A stretch of 32,500 nucleotides of DNA. Source: Conus ventricosus (lineage: Eukaryota > Mollusca > Gastropoda > Neogastropoda > Conidae). The notes beneath the pieces are model-generated. The model made no database searches and had not been told where the DNA came from. It saw only the letters and a list, made by a program, of their open reading frames with translations. The stretch covers positions 28,669,342 to 28,701,841 of the forward strand of contig CM031601.1 of the NCBI GenBank assembly GCA_018398815.1, given 5' to 3'. Made by a program: the position numbers and the translations under genes. Shown here piece after piece: positions 12,204 to 32,500 of the stretch. Numbering within the stretch: the first letter of the stretch is position 1; each line of letters begins with the position of its first letter.

Positions 12204-12329
12204 AAACCTTTCTCACATCTCGTTAAATGACATCGTCTACAAAACGATCCAGAAAATTTGTTAAAAATCCTTCCTCGTAAAATTCTAATATCAGAGAAAA
12301 TGTTAATTTCTCTCAAAAACCCAAAGGGA

Positions 12330-13438
12330 TCACGTCAGGCGGGACATCACCTGATACTGGTTCCTTCATGGATCCGCTGTGAAATGTTTGTGTATCCAAT
12401 AGTTGCAGGTCCCAACACTCTATAAGAATATGTTTCTTAGTGAGTGGTGCATTGACATGGAATGCACCTCGGAGATTCTTAACTCTTTAAAAAGGTAAAG
12501 AATGGGTAAATACGAAGGCCGGTGTGCAGCCGGCACAGAACCGTTTTCCTCTTTCACGACCACCCGAGTAGATGGGAGGAAGTCTTTAAGGTTTGGACGG
12601 ATCTGAAGAGTTGTTATTCGTATGATGTGTTCCAATCCTCATGCAGAGGTCCTCACATAAATCGTTAATTTTGGGTTTCAACATGAGCAGGGGAATATAA
12701 TGTGTTTGGTAGGTTCATCATGTGGCGTTCTGGCTAAAAGTCAACATTTCGTTCCGCGTTGCCAAATGGACAGGAACCCAAGCAGAGTATTGTTGTAACC
12801 GTCAGCCTGTAACTGCTAAAAAGTTCAAAAAAGTAAAAGTTCTGGATGCTGAGGTTTGCAGCCAGCTATGGACTCCAAATGCATGACAGTGAATCAGACA
12901 GAACAAGAATGTCCCTCCTCGAAGATTGGAGAGATTATCTTCAAAGCAGTAATAGAGCAAGTAAGTTCAGCAGAATAGGTCAGAAGCATCTGAATGGATT
13001 TGTTCCAACAATATCTGAGAAGGAGACCCAGGGTGTTGGCTGCAAGGTGCAAATCCATCCTCAGACTATGGAACCGTCAGTGAAAACTTTTTTGATAGGA
13101 TGGGAATTTGGAATCAGAGCTCGATAACAAAGCCTTGTAAGCCATGAGAGCTGGAAGCTCCACCTACGGAATAGCTCTGGAGATCAAAAGAATCTCTGGT
13201 GTGAAAAAGGTCCTTGGAGGTTGATCGGGACAAGGAACTTGGATAAACAGCGGTATTTACTCTTCTACCAGGTTTACACTGCATTCCGTCTCAGTGAGGT
13301 GCTTACGTAAGCCCAATCGGCGCAAATTGACTGTTCGGGTTTGTTCAAACTTACTTTGGTAACGGCCTTTGGGTCAAAAACTACAGTATAGCAGGATTCT
13401 GCGGTTCTGAGAACTGTAGGATTGTAATAATTCAAAGG
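12330..13438 (-). pseudogene. LINE copy A ORF2 C-terminal remnant (RNase H and Cys/His tail)
   Basis: The minus strand carries the same RNase H and downstream segments as copy B, scattered over frames by small indels. Near 12420-12480 the pieces read CIPCQC, then HILIECWDLQLLDTQ. The C-terminal part PPDVIPLGF ends at a TGA near 12325. No reading frame longer than about 80 codons is intact. Confidence 0.8.
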
Positions 13439-13439
13439 A

Positions 13440-14876
13440 ACCTTTACGAAATTCCCTTTTGTGAAAAACGCCTCAACAGAAAATGGCAGGTGACAGGTGT
13501 GTTTCACAGTTCAGATGACACCTGACTGTTCCCGTGTTCCATTTAAGTTTGTAGCACACTAGTAGACAAACATGGCCTCTGAAGTCTGGGGGGTTCTTTC
13601 TTTTGAAATTTTGGGCCATCTCTAGAAAATCTGCATGAAATTTTCCTTCTACCAAGTTCAAGAATGCTGTCTTGGCCTATCATCTCTCTGGTTCATTTGT
13701 CGTGACAGCATTTTCTTTTCTTTTAAACTAAACGAAGGAAAACAAAAATCTATTGGGTGTCAAAATTGGGAGGAATGGCTGTTGCAGTTGCAGGGCCCTC
13801 ATCACGTTTATCATTAGTTATCCCACTATAGAACGAATATTTTTTTAGTGCAGTTTTTTTTCTTTATGGTTTGTGCCAAAAGGTGTCAGGATGGGTGACT
13901 GGGTTTTTTTTCATCAACAACAAAAACTCTTCAATAGTCTATACTTATCAGTTTACCAGATCAGGTTGTCAAGGTATGCCCTTGAAATTCCAGAAACACG
14001 ATAGGCTTTGGCATATTCACCACCAGTTAATTTAAAATTTCACATGCAACTCATTTTTATGGCAACGCTAGTTGACATCCGAGTGCATTTTTGAGATCAT
14101 GTAATTATTGCCGATAAATTCAGAGTGTTTATCTATAATTTTACAGTTTTCAACATGAATGAGCGGTTAAAGCATGCAGGGCAAGGAAAGGGCGACTTTC
14201 ATTTTAACCTGCATCACCTACCGAGGCTTCTACCTGATCTTGCATCAATACGATAAATAAAATAGGTTCTTTCCGACCAAATGCATTCAACCCGATTCTC
14301 TGCATTTTTTGGCAACAAGCATTTCACCAATAAAATTTTGCGCACAGAAATCATCCAAGAGTTGTCGCTCTTGATTAAAGCGCTTACCATGGTTCCCAAC
14401 TTGCAAGTGGCAATTACTGCTCAAGAACCTTATTTTGGGGATTTCATTCCATGCACTTTGTGTCCTTTCTTTTTAGTACGTCGTGTTTATGTATGTGTAC
14501 AAAATTGTATGGGTAAACATAGCAAGTAATTAAAACAGATCCATCACAGATGGTAGTATAAAAAAATTCTTTTGGGGTGGGAATGGGTGGAAAGAATCTG
14601 GGAGAAGGGGGTTTGAGTCCAGATAAATGCTCTCCAACTTTTCATAAAGCAACAAAAAAAAAATGGTGCATTTCTGGGGTCTGATTAAAAGGGTTGAAAT
14701 CAGCTGACAGGGGAAAAGGCCAATTTCAAATCTACTTTTTTTGAGAATGGCTTCTCAAGAGTTACACAGAAAGCCACACACACTGACATACATGGATAGA
14801 TAAAGTTGCTTATAGCCCAGCCGACCGCAGAGGGCCCCATCAGGGGGTGTCACCACGTAAAATCAACTCACCAGTC

Positions 14877-14928
<52 letters not shown>

Positions 14929-17085
14929 CACACATCTCGTTTAATGACATGTCTACAAACGAACCCGAAACTTTGTTAAAAAATCCTTCCTCCGTAAAAT
15001 CTCAAATCAGATGAAAAATGTTTAATTTCTCTCAAAAACCCAAGGATCCGTCAGGCGGGACATCCTGAACAGGATCTTCATGGACTCCGCTGTAAATGTT
15101 TGTGTCTAACATGTGCAAGTCCAACACTCTAAAAGAACATTTTTCATTGTGAGTGGTGCATGACATGGAATGCACCACGGAGTTCTTCACTCTTTAAAAA
15201 GGTAAGAATGGGTAAAAATCGAATGGCGGTGTGCAGCCGGCACAGAACCGTTTCTCTTTAGACCACCCGACGTAGATGGGAGGAAGTCTTTAAAGGTTTG
15301 GACGGATCTGAAAAAGTTTGTTATTCGTCTGTGTGTTCCAATCCTCCTGCAGAGGTCTCTCACATAAACGTTAAATTTTTGGGGTTTCACATCTGAGCAG
15401 GGGATATAAGTGTTGGACGGTTCTCTCTTTGTGGCGTTTTGGCTAAACGATCAACCATTTTTGTTCCCGGGTGCCAACATGGCCAGGAACCAAGCAAGAG
15501 TAATGTTGTAAACCGTCCGCCTTCAAAATTGCTAAAAAGTTCAAAAAAAGTAAAAGTTCTGGATGCTGAAGGTTGCAAACCAAATATGGCCTCCAAAGCT
15601 GACAGTGAATCCGACAGAACCCGGGAAAATCCCCCCTCGAAGAATGGGAGATTATCTTCAAAGCCAGTACTAGAGCAGTAAGTTCAGCAGAATAGACAGA
15701 AGCATCTGAATGGATATGTTCCAACAATATCTGAGAAGGAGCCCCAGGGCAGTAGGCTGCACAGGCCACTCCATCCTCAGACTTGGAACCGTCAGTGAAA
15801 ACTTTTTGATAGGATGGGAATTTGGAACAGAGCTCGGCATACAAAGCCTTGAAACGCCAGAGAGCTGGTAGACTCCTTACGGAAAGCTGCGAGATCAAAA
15901 CGAATCTCTGGTGTGAAAAAGGTCCATGGAGGTTGATCCGGAAACTTGGAAAAATCGGAAACTACTCCCAGGTCTATACCTGCATTCCGCACGTGAGGCT
16001 GCATACGAAGCCCAAACGGCGCAAATACATTTCGGGTTTGTTTCAAACTTACTTTGGAACGGAGGGTCAAAAACACAGTCATAGGCAGGATTCTGCGGTT
16101 CTGAGAACAGTCGGATGTAATAATTCAAAGACAGTTTCAGCTGCGGTTGCACAGTGAAGGTTCACCTGCATCTGCGTACAGGCTGTACACAGGGGTGGTG
16201 CGGAACGCTCCAAGACAGAGACGAAGCTTGATGGTGGATAGGGTCCAAGAGTTTGAGGTAAGATGATCTTGCGGAGCCGTACACAGCACAACCGTAGTCC
16301 CGTTTGGAACGGACCAGGGCTCTGTAGAGGTGCAACAAAGTTTTCTTATCAGCGCCCCAGTCGGTGTGTGCTACGACCGCAGAATATTCAGTGCCTTTTG
16401 GCACGCAGTTTTGAGGTTTTTAATATGGCTGAGAAAGTTAAGTTTTTGGTCAAAAATGACTCCCAGAAATTTGGCCTCTTTAACAGCTGGAATGGGAGAT
16501 TTCCCTACTTGAAGTTCCGGATCTGGAAAAAACTGACGGAAATTATGGAAGTGAATACACTGGGTTTTTGTAGCAGAAAAGGTGAAACCGTTTTCATCCG
16601 CCACTGATGGATTTTATCTACGCAAAGCTGGAGCCTGCGCTGGACACTCGGGTACAGGCTTCCAGTTGCGTAGACAGCGAAATCATCCACAAACAATGAG
16701 CAGTCTGAACCCTGCTGAACTGATTTCACAATGTTGTTGATTTTAATACTAAAGAGGGCAGGAGACAGTATGCTCCCCTGTGGAACACCCAACTCCTGCT
16801 CGTGGACATCAGAGAGAGTGGTGCCAACCGGACCTGAAACTGTCGTTCTGCCAAAAAATTTTGAATAAAAAGAGGAAGATGACCTCGAAAACCCAGATCG
16901 TGGAGATCATGAAGTATCCCGACTTCCAGGTTGTATCGTAGGCCTTCTCCAAGTCGAAGAAAATTGCCACTGCATGCTGTCTGTTTAAAAAAGCGTTCCT
17001 AAGTGTAGATTCCAGACGAATCAAATGGTCAACTGTACTACGATGTTTGCGGAAACCACACTGTTCAAATTTGTGTCTTTAAGAG
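13440..17085 (-). mobile_element. LINE copy B: non-LTR retrotransposon, 5'-truncated (RT + RNase H)
   Basis: Read on the minus strand, the element starts inside the reverse transcriptase near 17085 and runs to a 3' end near 13440. The coding half (17085 to about 15120) holds RT, RNase H and a Cys/His-rich C-terminus. The 3' non-coding half (about 15100 to 13440) contains a 44-base T run in the sense direction (14880-14923 on +). RT followed by RNase H places it in the Jockey/I-like part of LINE diversity. The endonuclease and ORF1 are missing. The 3' half is repeated in copy A. Confidence 0.9.
15120..17085 (-). pseudogene. LINE copy B ORF2 remnant: reverse transcriptase and RNase H
   Basis: Pieces in different frames join into one protein. 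RT: CGFRKHRSTVDHLIRLES (about 17025-17075), AIFFDLEKAYDTTWK (about 16920-16970), GVPQGSILSPALFSIKINN (about 16735-16792), the catalytic SLFVDDFAVY box with FVDD in place of the common FADD (about 16675-16705), and the thumb KFLGVIFDQKLNFLSHIKNL. RNase H follows: VFTDGSKSEDGVACAAY (about 15740-15800), SAELTALVLALKI (about 15665-15710) and a VPGHVG segment (about 15455). The C-terminus has a C-x2-C-like cluster then HILIEC. Many single-base indels break the frame. Confidence 0.9.
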
Positions 17086-18069
17086 AGAGCGAGAATATAA
17101 TGAAGTATACAACAAAATCCTATCTTGTTTACTGCATCTAAAGGAAAAAGTAACTGAATATTTTGAAGTTTTTCACCAGAAAATGCTTTCCCCATAATAA
17201 AAACTACGCAACAGTTACTTCAGTGAAACCCCGAAAAATACCTACACTATTATCAGGAAGCTTCTGGATATGAATTCTGTGCAATTTGTGCTTTTGAGCT
17301 CGAACAGGCGGCTTTTCCTATTTTTGTTAAATATATATTAAAAATGCCAAGTGATATAAAAGAAATGTCAAGTGCAATCAATTGTTCATACACACTCAAG
17401 TCACACATGGATTCAGAACTCATTTGCTCAGTTTCCAATGGTCTGCACATTAACATAACGCACTCCTCCGGTCTATCCACACAAAAAAAAAGCAAGTTCA
17501 ACAACTTGACATAATTCAAACTCCTACCAGTTTGAAGACTTCCTTGCTCAACTGCACTGTAACGAAGACATTTTCAAGGGAGAAATTAATGAAAGTGAAA
17601 TAAATGTTGCATTTTGTGTATCCAGAAAAAAGTTCGTGTTTTAGGGCCAAACTTGAAAAAAAAAAAAAAAAAAAAAAATGAAAAAAAAAAAAAAAATGAA
17701 AAAAAAAAAAAAAAAAAAAACACGAAGGAAGAGGATCTTGGTGAATTTAGTTGTCTTCAGTAAACAAACTAGAGCAATTTTCACTTGATATGTATGCAAC
17801 GGTCAATAATAATATCAACTTTACCATGCAGATTTATAGGATGTTGCAGCTGCAATTTGAAGCCATATGGAAATTGACGGTGTCTGAAAATCAGTGTGTA
17901 CCAGCTTTATCCCAATTCATGAATGGATCATTTTCAAAGGGTAACTTTCAAACATCTGTGCACACATTCAGTCAAGCACCCTTGGCAATGCATTCATTCC
18001 TGAAATAAATCATATACATTCACGCTTACAGTGATACTGAACTTTTCATACAAAAGGAGCACAACAAGT
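17086..18069. other. intergenic stretch between LINE copy B and the tubulin 3' end
   Basis: This is AT-rich sequence with an interrupted A run at 17656-17720 (A tracts separated by ATG). Small open frames at 17253-17519 (-) and 17751-18008 (+) show no known motif. Confidence 0.7.
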
Positions 18070-18373
18070 CAAACAATCAGTTTGAAAGATCTTTATTTGA
18101 CCTTTAACGGTCAAGGTTTTTGATTGGAAAGTCCAATCTGTCAAAATATGGAAAAAAATCGGCATCATGTGCAGGTCAAAAATGTTCTTGAAAGGGTTCA
18201 CTTTTCTGAAAGGTCGTACGATCAGAATAGCTTGCTTCGTGTGAAGGCAAGCAGTGGAAGTTCTGAAGTTAGTATTGCACAATGTTGCAAAAAACAAAGA
18301 AAAGAAAAAACTCAACCCTGCTTTCAACAGGAGAAAAATAAACCTGCACATTTCAGCCGATTCAATCAATATT
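18070..18373 (-). other. TUBA: alpha-tubulin 3' UTR with polyadenylation signal
   Basis: Downstream of the TAA the minus strand is A/T-rich and contains AATAAA at 18092-18097, about 280 nt after the stop. Cleavage would fall near 18070-18080. No other AATAAA hexamer on this strand is better placed. The exact 3' end is inferred. Confidence 0.65.
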
Positions 18374-31822
<13,449 letters not shown>

Positions 31823-31920
31823 GATGATGATTTAGTAGTTCGAGGGTGATGAAAAAGGGATTGTCTGGTAGCAGAAGATTCTCACACAGACGCAACGAGT
31901 CTACAGTGAGAAGATGCTAT
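31823..31920 (-). other. TUBA: alpha-tubulin 5' UTR (approximate)
   Basis: This is the stretch between the start codon and the presumed transcription start, about 25-30 nt downstream of the TATA box. It has no upstream ATG in good context. The exact start site is inferred from TATA spacing only. Confidence 0.55.
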
Positions 31921-31945
31921 GACGTTTCGCTCGAGGGATCGTCTG

Positions 31946-31953
31946 CTTTTATA
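31946..31953 (-). promoter_or_regulatory. TATA box of the alpha-tubulin promoter
   Basis: The minus strand reads GTATAAAAGC, a consensus TATA box. It lies about 125 nt upstream of the start codon and in the right place for a transcription start near 31920. It agrees with the CCAAT and E-box elements just upstream. Confidence 0.75.
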
Positions 31954-31961
31954 CAGCTTTT

Positions 31962-31967
31962 CACGTG
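31962..31967. promoter_or_regulatory. palindromic E-box CACGTG
   Basis: CACGTG sits within TCACGTGA, 9 nt upstream of the TATA box. This is the preferred site of bHLH-zip factors of the USF/MITF/TFE group. Position and perfect palindrome make it a plausible activator site; binding is inferred. Confidence 0.55.
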
Positions 31968-31985
31968 ACCCAGGGACACATTTTC

Positions 31986-31990
31986 ATTGG
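31986..31990 (-). promoter_or_regulatory. CCAAT box
   Basis: The minus strand reads GACCAATGA about 35 nt upstream of the TATA box, a normal position for an NF-Y site. A second CCAAT on the same strand lies near 32098-32102. Confidence 0.5.
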
Positions 31991-32270
31991 TCGATTTAAT
32001 TTTCCGCGTCGTCCGATTCAAATGACTCACAGTTTGAACGTGGCGGACGCAGTGTTTTGTGGATGCAGCCTCAGTCCTAGCCAGACAGCGTGTATTGATT
32101 GGAAAACCAGCATAATGAATGACAATGCGTCATCCTAGTGCAGATTATCATAAGGGATGGACTACTTGCATCTGTCAGTATCAACTGAGATCAAGTTTCT
32201 TATCTTTTTTAATAGTGGGTAGCTGAAAAATCACCTTTCCGCTCAATCGCTTTTCAACTGTGCAATCCCT

Positions 32271-32399
32271 GTCTGTCTGTCTGTCTGTCTGTCTGTGTGT
32301 CTCTCTCCGTGTGTGTGTGTGTGTGTACGTGTGTGAGCGCGCGTGAGTGTGTGTACGCGCGCGCTCATGGGCGCGTGCACAGACATTCACACACAGATT

Positions 32400-32481
<82 letters not shown>
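32271..32481. repeat. (GTCT)n - (GT)n - (CT)n compound microsatellite
   Basis: GTCT repeats (32271-32297) lead into GT repeats with CGCGCG interruptions (32311-32370), then a clean CT run of about 78 bp (32404-32481). It lies about 350 bp upstream of the tubulin promoter. Confidence 0.95.
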
Positions 32482-32486
<5 letters not shown>

Positions 32487-32500
32487 GGACCAGATGAAAA

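Larger units (their letters stand above)
10121..13438 (-). mobile_element. LINE copy A: second, shorter copy of the same element
   Basis: This copy aligns along its length with 13440-16130 but is cut off on its 5' side near 13438, so it lacks the RT catalytic part. It keeps the RT connection region (13140-13430), RNase H (about 12740-13130), the Cys/His C-terminus (about 12420-12560), the 3' UTR with a 36-base A run on + (12166-12201), and a tail of ~100-bp repeats (10121-10690). It has a T-rich insert near 11820-11852 that copy B lacks. Both copies have the same orientation and lie head to tail. Confidence 0.87.

Overview
This window is eukaryotic. The evidence is a spliced alpha-tubulin gene with GT-AG introns and a TATA/CCAAT promoter, several non-LTR retrotransposon remnants, a tRNA-derived SINE, a hAT DNA transposon and very dense CA/GT, CT/GA and homopolymer microsatellites. 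The repeat style and tubulin sequence suggest a marine invertebrate, most likely a gastropod mollusc. The species is inference only.

Layout. 1-2700 is a decayed LINE on the + strand, broken by frameshifts and carrying a GT microsatellite near its end. 2930-6060 is a cluster of simple repeats (TAG, poly-G, poly-C, CA, CT, GT, CG). 6060-10120 has no gene, but holds a tRNA-derived SINE on the - strand (7798-7944) and a long imperfect hairpin (8231-8362). 10121-17085 holds two head-to-tail, 5'-truncated copies of one RT + RNase H LINE on the - strand. The 3' side of the outer copy is a minisatellite with a period of about 100 bp. 17085-18070 is intergenic.

18070-31925 is one alpha-tubulin gene on the - strand with six exons. 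Exon 1 codes only for Met1. The protein is 451 residues if two single-base indels in the last exon are discounted. Its introns hold most of the remaining features: a 72-bp tandem array that runs into the exon 6 splice acceptor, a 2576-bp hAT element with matching terminal inverted repeats, a compound (TG)n minisatellite, GA/G-rich tracts, several hairpins and short exact tandem doublets. 31925-32100 is the promoter, and the window ends in CTGT/GT/CT microsatellites.

Tubulin is the only gene that looks functional. Three coding units (tubulin exon 6, the hAT transposase and the younger LINE) are damaged mainly by single-base indels rather than by substitutions to stop codons. That pattern could come from uncorrected long-read assembly errors as easily as from real pseudogenisation. 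I found no convincing new biological system. The most unusual structure is the tandem array that appears to have copied the splice acceptor of tubulin exon 6.
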